DNA from: Actinomycetota bacterium
GTDB lineage: Bacteria > Actinomycetota > Thermoleophilia > Gaiellales > Gaiellaceae
Assembly: GCA_020029625.1 (NCBI GenBank)
Contig: JAIBJP010000016.1
Coordinates: forward strand, 1 to 20,547
Reading direction: 5' to 3'
DNA length: 20,547 bases
Shown here: in pieces, positions 1 through 6,297 of the stretch
How the letters are laid out: each line of letters opens with the position of its first letter
Numbering within the stretch: the first letter of the stretch is position 1
The notes under the pieces: model-generated
Databases searched by the model: none
Told to the model about the DNA's origin: nothing
What the model saw: only the letters and a program-made list of their open reading frames with translations
Made by a program: the position numbers and the translations under genes

Positions 1-720
1 GAGCTGTTCAAGCAGGATGGCCAAACGCTGAGCGCGCTCGAGGCGCGTCTGCCGATGACGCGCATCGGCGTCATGAAGCACCTCCGAATCCTCGAGACAG
101 CGGGTCTGGTCACCACCAAGCGGCGCGGTCGCGAGAAGCTGCATTTCCTGAACGCCGTCCCGATCAGGCTCGTCCACGACCGCTGGGTGAGCAAATACGC
201 CGAGCCTTGGGCCGCGACGCTCACCGGGCTCAAAACGAGATTGGAGGAGGATCTGATGAAGAAGGTGTTCGAGATCTACATCAAGACGACGCCGGAGCGG
301 CTCTGGGAGGCGATCACCGACCCCGAGCTGAGGTCGAAGTACTCGTTCGGAGTGTGCGTCGAGTCCGACTGGAAGGCCGGCTCCAGCTACGAGGCCGTGC
401 ACCCCGCGGCTCCCGCCCCGATCTCTGCGGGAGAGAACCTGGAAGTGGAAGCGCCGCGCCGTCTCGTCCAGAGCTTCAACGCGCTGTGGAGCGACGAGGT
501 CAAGGCCGAGGGGACCTCGAGGGTCACCTGGGAGATCGAGCCCATTGCCGATTCGTGCCGGCTGACCGTCACCCACGACCAGCTGCGCGAGGGCGCCAAC
601 GACGAGCTCTACGGCGGCTGGCCGATGATCCTCTCCGGCCTCAAGACGCTGCTGGAGACCGGGGAGTCGCTCACGACGCCGGGCTCGCTGATGTACTCGG
701 AAGCCTCGCCGGCTGCTTGA
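1..720 (+). CDS. ArsR-type winged-helix regulator fused to an SRPBCC (AHSA1) domain, 5' end cut by window
   Basis: The reading frame is open from the first base, so the start lies outside the window. The first ~65 residues look like the second half of an ArsR winged helix: a recognition-helix stretch (MTRIGVMKHLRILETAGLV) and a basic wing (TTKRRGREKLHFL). After a short linker, from about base 256 (MKKVFEIYI), a second domain of ~150 residues resembles the AHSA1 branch of the SRPBCC/START superfamily, with the usual 'TTPERLWEAITDPEL' opening and a C-terminal helix ending near GWPMILSGLKTLLE. SRPBCC domains bind hydrophobic ligands, so the protein could be a one-component ligand-sensing repressor. 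That role is inference. ATG 256 could in principle start the AHSA1 domain alone, and GGAGGA sits 8 nt upstream, but the helix-turn-helix reads straight through in frame. A strong terminator follows 11 bases after the stop. Confidence 0.85.
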   Translation, partial: ELFKQDGQTLSALEARLPMTRIGVMKHLRILETAGLVTTKRRGREKLHFLNAVPIRLVHDRWVSKYAEPWAATLTGLKTRLEEDLMKKVFEIYIKTTPERLWEAITDPELRSKYSFGVCVESDWKAGSSYEAVHPAAPAPISAGENLEVEAPRRLVQSFNALWSDEVKAEGTSRVTWEIEPIADSCRLTVTHDQLREGANDELYGGWPMILSGLKTLLETGESLTTPGSLMYSEASPAA

Positions 721-731
721 GGCCTGACGAA

Positions 732-773
732 CCGAACGGGGCGCCGCTTCAACTCGGGCGGCGCCCCGTTCGG
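732..773. terminator. Symmetric GC-rich hairpin between two convergent genes
   Basis: A perfect 16-bp inverted repeat, CCGAACGGGGCGCCGC with its reverse complement, encloses a 10-base loop. It lies 11 bases after the stop of the plus-strand regulator and 12 bases after the stop of the minus-strand small membrane gene, so it can serve both. Neither side has a strong T run. Confidence 0.8.
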
Positions 774-785
774 CTGACGTAAGGC

Positions 786-965
786 TTAGCCGACTCGTCG
801 GGTTCCGAGGTGCTTGCCGAAACCGGTCTCTTCGACGACGAACCCGGCTGCGAAGATAGCGAGCCCGATCGCCACGAGGTCGGTGAAGTTGTCGTTGTTG
901 ACCGCAGCGACGATGAACAGGATCGTGGCGAGGAGAAACAGGAGTCCTCGAAGGCCGATGTTCAT
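786..965 (-). CDS. Small two-helix membrane protein, 59 aa
   Basis: A 59-codon ORF on the minus strand starts with ATG and has an excellent ribosome-binding site, AAAGGAG, 5 bases upstream (971-977). The predicted protein begins MNIGLRGLLFLLATILFIVAA, a hydrophobic helix. After a polar turn (NNDNFTD) comes a second helix (LVAIGLAIFAAGFVV), then a short basic tail ending TRRVG. This is the layout of a two-pass inner-membrane hairpin protein. I do not recognise a named family. It is convergent with the ArsR-SRPBCC gene, with which it shares a terminator, and divergent from the rhodanese gene, leaving 96 bp for promoters. Coding is supported by the SD, the stop placement beside the hairpin and a high third-position GC content. 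Confidence 0.75.
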   Translation of the reverse strand: MNIGLRGLLFLLATILFIVAAVNNDNFTDLVAIGLAIFAAGFVVEETGFGKHLGTRRVG

Positions 966-970
966 CTCTT

Positions 971-977
971 CTCCTTT
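971..977 (-). promoter_or_regulatory. Shine-Dalgarno AAAGGAG of the 59-aa membrane protein
   Basis: Near-perfect anti-16S complement on the minus strand, 5 bases before ATG 965. It is the main evidence that this short ORF is translated. Confidence 0.75.
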
Positions 978-1049
978 CGTGTGAAGCGGCGCCTGCGGCC
1001 GCGTCGGGCGTTAGTTCGCGGGCCGGGACCGATTTCCTCGCGGAACCCC

Positions 1050-1055
1050 TAGGCT
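1050..1055 (+). promoter_or_regulatory. -10 element TAGGCT for a leaderless rhodanese mRNA
   Basis: TAGGCT is followed by 6 bases (GTCGCG) and then GTG 1062. With a -10 hexamer at -12 to -7, transcription would begin on the G of the start codon. No ribosome-binding site lies before this GTG, which fits a leaderless transcript. The same geometry recurs before the genes starting at 10198, 14706 and 20244. Confidence 0.5.
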
Positions 1056-1061
1056 GTCGCG

Positions 1062-1298
1062 GTGTCCGCGCCGACGCGCCGATACCACGTTCCGTCCGCC
1101 ATCCGCCGCTCGTCGCTGCGGATCGATGCGGACGAAGCGCGGGAGCTGATCGCGCAAGGGGCGCTGCTCGTCGACGTGCGGCGCCACGAGGATCAGGAGC
1201 ATCGGCTCGACGGAGCCGTTCGGATCCCGCCTGACGAGATCCCGGACAAGCTGGCCGAGCTCCCGCGTGACCGGCCGATCCTGCTCGTCTGCACTTGA
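1062..1298 (+). CDS. Rhodanese-like sulfurtransferase, interrupted by UGA at the catalytic cysteine (candidate selenoprotein)
   Basis: Residues 1-78 form the first two thirds of a rhodanese domain: substrate-side motif LLVDVRRHEDQEHRLDGAVRIP, then the last strand before the active site, RPILLVCT. The next codon is TGA (1296-1298). The same frame then continues LREATSVRVAHWLKDRGFDA and GGGVLALL, which is the normal rhodanese C-terminus. Many relatives have an active-site loop of the form C-[ST]-C-P-x-E-A-T-S, where the second Cys (Cys-x5-Ser) is the persulfide-forming residue. Here UGA occupies exactly that codon, and everything after it is intact. Possible readings are selenocysteine, a recent nonsense mutation or a sequencing error. 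The start at GTG 1062 follows a leaderless -10. If UGA is read through, the polypeptide continues without a stop into the downstream MFS transporter (to 2738). Confidence 0.7.
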   Translation: MSAPTRRYHVPSAIRRSSLRIDADEARELIAQGALLVDVRRHEDQEHRLDGAVRIPPDEIPDKLAELPRDRPILLVCT

Positions 1299-1330
1299 CT
1301 GCGCGAGGCGACGAGCGTCCGTGTGGCGCA
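1296..1330 (+). other. UGA codon plus possible short SECIS-like hairpin
   Basis: Downstream of the in-frame UGA, TGCGC (1300-1304) can pair with GCGCA (1326-1330). Inside, GAC (1310-1312) can pair with GTC (1317-1319) to close a GAGC loop about 14 bases after the UGA. Bacterial SECIS elements sit at this distance and often have G early in the loop. The fold was drawn by eye and is weak, since GC-rich DNA forms such stems by chance. Confidence 0.25.
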
Positions 1331-2738
1331 CTGGCTGAAGGATCGAGGGTTCGACGCCTATGCAGTCGGCGGCGGCGTCCTGGCACTCCTCGGCCGGCCG
1401 GCTCTGCAGGTGGCGGCCGGCCCGGAGCGGAGGTCGCCGTGGAAGTCGGCCGTCGCTGCCCTTCGCCACAAGCTCTACCGCCGCTACTTCGCCGGGCTCA
1501 TGCTCTCCTGGACGGGCAGCTGGATCGAGGCGGGGGCGTTCGGCTACGTCGTGCTGCTGCTCGGCGGCTCGGCGGCGACGCTCGGGCTCATCGGCTTCCT
1601 GAACACGATCCCGAATCTGGTGCTCGCCCTTCCCGCGGGCGCGCTCGCCGACCGCTTTGACCGCCGCAAGGTGCTGTTCGTCTTCCAGGGCGCCAACATG
1701 GGTGTGGCGATCGCCCTCGCCCTTCTCTGGGCCACCGGGGAGCTCAACGTGTTCCTCATGGGCGTGCTCGCGTTCCTCGGCGGGAGTTTCGGAACGCTGA
1801 GCTTCCCCGCTTTCCAGGCCATGCTCGCCTCGACTGTCCCGGAGGAGGATCTGGAGAGCGCGGTCGCTCTCAACAGCCTCTCGCTTCAGCTCGCGCGCTT
1901 CATCGGACCGGCGATCGCAGGTGTGCTGCTCGCCACGGCGGGACCGACCTGGGTGTTCGGCATCAACGCCCTGAGCTTCCTGGCCGTGCTCATCGTGCTC
2001 CCGCTGCTTCCGGGCTCACGCGACCACCTCATCGGGGCTGCGATCGGCGTCGGTCGGTCGATGAAAGACGGCCTGCGCTACGTCTTCGGCCAGCGGAGCA
2101 TGGCCTCGCTGATGATGCTCATGATCCTGGCCGGCCTCTTCGCGACCCCGCCGGTCGCCTTCATGATCCCGGGGCTGGTCCGCTTCCAGCTGCACGAAGG
2201 CGCGACCACGCTCGGGCTTCTGATCTCGCTCGTCGGCCTGGGATCCGTCTTCGGCTCCCTGGCGCTCTTGCGGCTCTCGGGCCGCCCCAACAAGGGCGAG
2301 CCGGCGATCGCCTCCTACCTCCTCTGCGCGGCGGCGATCGCGGGAATCGGCCTCTCGACGTCGGTGCCGCTCTCGTTCGCGCTCGCAGTGCTAGGCGGCT
2401 TCGCGGGGGTCGTCTTCATCGGGCTCTCGACGGTCGTCGTCCAGGCCTCGGCCACACACGAGATGCGGGCGCGGGCGATGGCGATCTGGGCGGCGTGCTT
2501 CGTCGGCGTTCTCCCGTTCGGGGCGCTCATCACCGGGGGCCTGGCAGCCTGGCTCGGGGCGGGAGGGGCGGTCGCTGTCGACGGGTTCATCACGCTCGTC
2601 GGCGGGATCGCCGTGGTCCTGGCTCGCCCTGGAGTCCTGTGGCTCGGCTGCGCGGCGCTGCCGGAGACTTGCGTTGCCGCGACGGATCCCCTGGCGCTCG
2701 CCGTTCTCGAAGATGAAGCCGAGGCCGTCGCTGCTTAG
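1323..2738 (+). CDS. MFS transporter, EntS/MFS_3-type exporter, with the rhodanese C-terminal segment in frame upstream
   Basis: From about residue 43 (AALRHKLYRRYFAGLMLSWTG) the protein is a standard 12-helix major facilitator. It has the loop 2-3 signature GALADRFDRRKVLF and the typical ALNSLSLQLARFIGPAIAG stretch of EntS/MFS_3-type proteins. These usually export small hydrophobic or siderophore-like compounds by proton antiport; the substrate here is unknown. The first ~25 residues from GTG 1323 are the end of the rhodanese domain. The MFS part has no good independent start: GTG 1410 is in frame but lacks a clear Shine-Dalgarno sequence. This supports either translation through the UGA at 1296 as a rhodanese-MFS fusion of about 558 aa, or reinitiation at GTG 1323 or 1410. 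The stop overlaps the end of a small minus-strand ORF by four bases. Confidence 0.85.
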   Translation: MAHWLKDRGFDAYAVGGGVLALLGRPALQVAAGPERRSPWKSAVAALRHKLYRRYFAGLMLSWTGSWIEAGAFGYVVLLLGGSAATLGLIGFLNTIPNLVLALPAGALADRFDRRKVLFVFQGANMGVAIALALLWATGELNVFLMGVLAFLGGSFGTLSFPAFQAMLASTVPEEDLESAVALNSLSLQLARFIGPAIAGVLLATAGPTWVFGINALSFLAVLIVLPLLPGSRDHLIGAAIGVGRSMKDGLRYVFGQRSMASLMMLMILAGLFATPPVAFMIPGLVRFQLHEGATTLGLLISLVGLGSVFGSLALLRLSGRPNKGEPAIASYLLCAAAIAGIGLSTSVPLSFALAVLGGFAGVVFIGLSTVVVQASATHEMRARAMAIWAACFVGVLPFGALITGGLAAWLGAGGAVAVDGFITLVGGIAVVLARPGVLWLGCAALPETCVAATDPLALAVLEDEAEAVAA

Positions 2739-2884
2739 GCCTCGTCGCGAGGTTGGGGTGGCGCGACGACTTCGTCCTCTTCGAGCTCCGTCACGCCTGG
2801 CGCATCCAGGCGACAGAGGCCGCCGTCCATCGTCGTCTCGACGTCAGGCTCGCCCCGTTCGGTGTGTTCGGTGTCGGTTGCCAT
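2735..2884 (-). CDS. Possible 49-aa acidic protein
   Basis: An ATG-initiated ORF on the minus strand fills the gap between the MFS gene and the next plus-strand gene. It encodes a hydrophilic acidic peptide beginning MATDTEHTERGEPDVETTMD and ending in a Pro-rich acidic tail. About 75% of third positions are G or C. Its stop overlaps the MFS stop in a TTAG tetranucleotide, as in two other convergent pairs in this window. No clear Shine-Dalgarno sequence is visible and I recognise no family. It could be real or a chance ORF in GC-rich DNA. Confidence 0.4.
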   Translation of the reverse strand: MATDTEHTERGEPDVETTMDGGLCRLDAPGVTELEEDEVVAPPQPRDEA

Positions 2885-2924
2885 CGACCTAGGACCCATA
2901 CCGTGCGATCCTGGTCGTAAACCT

Positions 2925-3431
2925 GTGAACCTCGAGAAGGAAATCGATCGCCTCTACGATGCCGCTCCGGGCGATTTCGTCCGTAAGAGGAACGCTCTCG
3001 CGAAGCGGCTCCGAGGCGAGGGCGAGCGCGCGGCCGCCATGAGAGTCGAGGATCTCCGCAAGCCGACGGCCGGAGCCGCGGTCGTGAATCAGCTCGCTCG
3101 GAGCGAGCGGATGAACGTGCGGGCGCTGCTGACCGCCGGGGAGCGCCTTCGTGAAGCCCAGGCGAAGCTCCTGGGCGGCGGGTCTCCGGACGCGGTTCGC
3201 AAGGCCGCCGACGATGAAAGGAAGGCGATCTCGGCGCTCCTCACCGCAGCCCGCCGGGACGGAGCAGGAGAGCCTGCCCTTCGTCGCGTCGAGCAGACGC
3301 TCCGCGCAGCCGCGATCGACGACGACGCCCGCACCCTCCTCCAGCAAGGCCGGCTGACCCACGACCTGCAGCCGGTTGGGTTCGGCTTTTCGGCGGAACA
3401 GGGGCGCAACCGCAAACGTTCAAGTAAGTGA
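2925..3431 (+). CDS. Conserved hypothetical protein, charged helical, 168 aa
   Basis: The protein opens VNLEKEIDRLYDAAPGDFVR and is almost wholly alpha-helical in character, rich in Arg, Lys, Glu and Ala, with a Trp-less RKPTAGAAVVNQLARSER motif near residues 45-62. I recall similar 'DRLY...F...RNALAKRLR...LRKP...VNQLAR' proteins as uncharacterised in many high-GC Gram-positive genomes; no function is known to me. There is no signal peptide or membrane helix. GTG 2925 is chosen because the family-like sequence begins there. An in-frame ATG at 2862 would add 21 residues overlapping the divergent small ORF. The C-terminal ~30 residues are basic and look disordered. MsrA follows closely, so co-transcription is likely. 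Confidence 0.65.
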   Translation: MNLEKEIDRLYDAAPGDFVRKRNALAKRLRGEGERAAAMRVEDLRKPTAGAAVVNQLARSERMNVRALLTAGERLREAQAKLLGGGSPDAVRKAADDERKAISALLTAARRDGAGEPALRRVEQTLRAAAIDDDARTLLQQGRLTHDLQPVGFGFSAEQGRNRKRSSK

Positions 3432-3446
3432 AACCATTCGATGAAG

Positions 3447-3452
3447 AAGGAG
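3447..3452 (+). promoter_or_regulatory. Shine-Dalgarno AAGGAG that points to a TTG start for msrA
   Basis: AAGGAG lies 6 bases before TTG 3459. It falls inside the coding region if ATG 3441 is used, and that ATG has no SD of its own. The site therefore favours the TTG. Confidence 0.6.
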
Positions 3453-3458
3453 ATTCAA

Positions 3459-3953
3459 TTGGAGAAGGCAACGTTCGGAGCAGGATGCTTCTGGGGCGTC
3501 GAGGCGGCGTTCCGTCAGATTCCCGGCGTGATCGCGACTCGCGTCGGCTACACGGGTGGGCACACCGCCAACCCCACGTACGAGGCGGTTTGCTCGCACT
3601 CCACCGGCCACGCGGAGGCCGTGGAGGTCACGTTCGATCCCACGCGCGCCTCGTATGAGCAGTTGCTGGACGTCTTCTGGACGAAGCACAACCCGACGAC
3701 GAAGGATCGCCAGGGGCTGGACATCGGCTCCCAATACCGCTCGGCGATCTTCTTCCACTCCCCCGAGCAGCAGGCAGCAGCCGAGCGCACCAAGGAGGCG
3801 CAGCAGGCGAAGCTCCACTGGCCGCGTAAGATCGTGACCGAGATCGTCCCTGCCCCCGAGTTCTACGAGGCCGAGGACTACCACCAGCAGTACCTCGAGA
3901 AGCGCGGTCGCTCGAGCTGCACGGTCGAGCTCGCCGAAGCCGCCAGCGCTTAG
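3459..3953 (+). CDS. msrA: Peptide-methionine (S)-S-oxide reductase MsrA
   Basis: MsrA reduces the S-epimer of methionine sulfoxide in proteins and free methionine, using a catalytic Cys and thioredoxin-recycled disulfides. The hallmark GCFWGVEAAF is at residues 8-17 counted from TTG 3459 (catalytic Cys9), followed by the conserved VGYTGG, the TGHAEAVEV segment, and QYRSAIF. Further Cys residues in AVCSHSTGHAE and near the C-terminus (SSCTVE) are candidate resolving residues. The length of 164 aa is normal for the single-domain enzyme. The start is set at TTG because of the SD at 3447-3452; ATG 3441 would add MKKEIQ. The gene follows a hypothetical protein closely. Its stop overlaps the stop of the convergent MMPL gene by four bases (TTAG), leaving no room for an intergenic terminator. 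Function is very secure, the start less so. Confidence 0.95.
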   Translation: MEKATFGAGCFWGVEAAFRQIPGVIATRVGYTGGHTANPTYEAVCSHSTGHAEAVEVTFDPTRASYEQLLDVFWTKHNPTTKDRQGLDIGSQYRSAIFFHSPEQQAAAERTKEAQQAKLHWPRKIVTEIVPAPEFYEAEDYHQQYLEKRGRSSCTVELAEAASA

Positions 3954-6145
3954 CCGCTGTCCGGCGAAGGGCGGACGCGACCGGGCCACGTGCTCGTCCG
4001 CCCGAAGACGGAGATGAGGGCCGGAATCAGGAGCGTGCGCACCAGGAAGGTCTCCAGCAGCACGCCGACGCTCATCATGAACGCGAGCTCGCGGAAAGCG
4101 TCCAGCGGGACGATCGCGAGGACGGCGAATGAGAGGGCGAGGGCGATTCCGGCGACGCTGATTGCCTTGGAGGCGCGCGGGATGGCCACCGCGATCGCCT
4201 CACGCACGGGCCGCACGCGGAGCTCCTCCCAGATCCTCCCGACGACGTAGACGTTGTAGTCGGAGCCGAGCGAAACAAGTAGAACGCCGGCTGCGAAGGG
4301 GATGTAGTACGTCAGGTCGCTGTGACCGAGCAGGTCCTGGAAGACGTAAGTCGTGAGCCCGAGCGTGGCCGCGACCGAGGCGACGCTGGCTGCGAGGAGG
4401 TAGAGCGGCGCCACGAGGGCACGCAGGAAGAGCGCTAGCAGAAGGAAGTTGACCGCGAGGACGACGGCGCCGACGCGCAGCGAGCTACCCACGACGGCCT
4501 CGACAGTTTCGGAGGCGAGCGCGGTTTGGCCGGTCAGCCCGGACTCGCTCCCTTCCAGGCCGGCGCCGCTCAGCAGCTCCGGAAGCCGGTTCTCCAGCCG
4601 ACGGAAGTCGCCGATGGCTTCGGAGCCGAGCGGACTCTCCTCGAAGATCACGACAAAGCGGGCGGCGCTGCCGTCTGCGGTCGCGAAGAGGTCGTCAGGA
4701 GCCTGAGGAATCTGCTCTCGCGGCCCGATCACGGCCGCGACGCCATCCTCCTTCGCCAGGGTCTCCTCGAGCTTGACGAGCGCCCCACGCCGTTCTCCGT
4801 CGGCGCCTCCCTCCACGAGCAAGACGGTCGGGGCCAGCACTCCGGGGGCGAACCCCAGCCCGGCGGCCTCGGCTGCTCGCCGCTGCTGGGTGTCTGAGGG
4901 GAGACCGGTGATGAGACGGAAAGCGAGCTTCGTGTCCGAGATGCCGCTGGCCGCGAGGGCAAGCAGGCCGCTGCAGAGAACGACGAGTACGACCGACACG
5001 GGCAGCGAGCTCACGAACCGGGCGCCTGCCTCGCGAACGGGCGACGAGAAGTCGTCGGCGCTCGTCCCGAGTTGCTCCGCACGGACGCCGGGCCAGAAGA
5101 TCCGCCGGCCCAGAAGCGCGAGCATCGCGGGAAGCAGCGTCATCGAAACGACCAGCGAGACAGCCGCCGTGAGCGCCAGGGCCGGCCCGAACGCCCGGAA
5201 GAATTCGAGCTCTCCGACGAGGAGAGCGGCCGTGCCCGCGACGACGATCAACCCGGCGGTGGCGACGATCGGCGTCACCCTGATCGTCGCCGCGCGCGCC
5301 GCCTCGATGCGGTCCAAGCCTTCGAAGAGCCTCCGGCGGTAGCCGGAGAGGTAAAAGACGGCGTAGTCCGTGACGATCCCGAGGGTGAGCGCGACGACGA
5401 GCGGCTCCACCTCCTCGGGCACCGTCACTCCGAGGCGCTCTCCGACCCAGGGGATGACCCCACTGGCGACGATGAAGGCGATGCCGGCCGCGAAGAGGGT
5501 CAGTAGGGGTGCGGCCAGGGCGCGGAAGGTAAGCCCGACGACGAGGAGGATCACCGCGACCGTGGCGATCTCGACGAGCTCGAGGTGGCTGTCGATCTCG
5601 AGGAACTGCTGGTAGCGGGCGGGCGCCGGACCCGTGACGCCGACGAGCGCCTCGTCGGGCCCGTTGATCCGCGCGGCGTAGACGTTCGCTTCGCGGACGC
5701 GGTCCACGAGACTCGCCTGAGGCCCGAAGAAGAGGTAGGTGAGAGCGGTCGTCCCGCGTTCGCGCGATCCTGGGAAGAGGCCGAGCGTGTTCGCAATCGG
5801 AAGCGCAAACGCGATTCCTTCGGGGTCCTTGGCACCCCGTGACACGGCGACCGCGCGCGCGAGCGCCCGGGCCTGCGCCTCCCTCGAGAGGCCCTGCGGA
5901 TCTCGCTGGACGACTACGGTGTCCGCGGTCAGCGGGACGCGGAAGAGCTCCGACTCGCGCTGGCCAACGCGAAGCGCCGGCGCGTCGCTGGGGACGAGCC
6001 CGCCGAGCGGGAGGGGCTCTCCACTGCCGAGGGTCGGAAGGTAAAGGGCGCTCGCCGCGGCGGCGGCGATCCAGGCGGGCACGATCACCCAGCGCAGGCC
6101 CACGACCGCACGGGCGAAGAGTCGAACGAGGAAGTCGCGAGTCAT
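3950..6145 (-). CDS. MMPL/RND-family transporter, 731 aa
   Basis: The protein has the two-fold layout of the RND superfamily: an N-terminal membrane helix (VVGLRWVIVPAWIAAAAASALYL), a large extracytoplasmic loop, then five helices including the Asp-bearing GIVTDYAVFYLSGYRRRL segment. The second half repeats this with VSLGSDYNVYVVGRIWEELR. The Asp-Tyr pairs in those helices are the MMPL proton-relay signature. MmpL proteins move lipids, siderophores or hydrophobic compounds out of the cell by proton antiport; the cargo here is not evident and no lipid-synthesis genes are adjacent. ATG 6145 is preceded by 6 bases and the hexamer TAGCGA, which matches the leaderless spacing but not the final T of a -10. 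The gene overlaps msrA by 4 bp at its 3' end. Confidence 0.9.
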   Translation of the reverse strand: MTRDFLVRLFARAVVGLRWVIVPAWIAAAAASALYLPTLGSGEPLPLGGLVPSDAPALRVGQRESELFRVPLTADTVVVQRDPQGLSREAQARALARAVAVSRGAKDPEGIAFALPIANTLGLFPGSRERGTTALTYLFFGPQASLVDRVREANVYAARINGPDEALVGVTGPAPARYQQFLEIDSHLELVEIATVAVILLVVGLTFRALAAPLLTLFAAGIAFIVASGVIPWVGERLGVTVPEEVEPLVVALTLGIVTDYAVFYLSGYRRRLFEGLDRIEAARAATIRVTPIVATAGLIVVAGTAALLVGELEFFRAFGPALALTAAVSLVVSMTLLPAMLALLGRRIFWPGVRAEQLGTSADDFSSPVREAGARFVSSLPVSVVLVVLCSGLLALAASGISDTKLAFRLITGLPSDTQQRRAAEAAGLGFAPGVLAPTVLLVEGGADGERRGALVKLEETLAKEDGVAAVIGPREQIPQAPDDLFATADGSAARFVVIFEESPLGSEAIGDFRRLENRLPELLSGAGLEGSESGLTGQTALASETVEAVVGSSLRVGAVVLAVNFLLLALFLRALVAPLYLLAASVASVAATLGLTTYVFQDLLGHSDLTYYIPFAAGVLLVSLGSDYNVYVVGRIWEELRVRPVREAIAVAIPRASKAISVAGIALALSFAVLAIVPLDAFRELAFMMSVGVLLETFLVRTLLIPALISVFGRTSTWPGRVRPSPDSG

Positions 6146-6224
6146 TCCGGCTCGCTACCCGGGCCTGGAGACCTCGAAGCATGCGTTTGCGGGCCGCCCG
6201 GTCGGCGAATACTGGAAACGACGC

Positions 6225-6230
6225 AAGGAG
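6225..6230 (+). promoter_or_regulatory. Shine-Dalgarno AAGGAG upstream of the ku leader ORF
   Basis: AAGGAG sits 7 bases before ATG 6238. It is the only strong ribosome-binding site ahead of ku and it serves a 19-codon ORF rather than ku itself. Confidence 0.6.
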
Positions 6231-6237
6231 AGTCCTC

Positions 6238-6297
6238 ATGTTCAAGCCCTCGTACCTCGTCGGGCATCACGAGAAGGAAGCGGCCGAAGGGTCGTAG
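6238..6297 (+). CDS. 19-aa leader ORF translationally coupled to ku
   Basis: ATG 6238, with a textbook AAGGAG 7 bases upstream, opens a peptide of 19 residues beginning MFKPSYLVGHHEKEAA. Its TAG stop overlaps the GTG start of ku in TAGTG. Terminating ribosomes could reinitiate on ku, so this ORF may set ku expression. The peptide is hydrophilic with a His-His-Glu centre and I recognise no family. It might be only a leader or a very small protein. Confidence 0.5.
   Translation: MFKPSYLVGHHEKEAAEGS

Noticed and set aside
1286..1330. A frameshift as the cause of the rhodanese interruption
   Set aside because: The conserved sequence before and after the TGA is in the same frame, so no insertion or deletion is needed. 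Only a codon change or recoding explains it.
4695..6245. A 516-codon minus-strand ORF overlapping the MMPL gene in another frame
   Set aside because: Arg- and Ala-rich without recognisable motifs. The MMPL frame explains this stretch completely.
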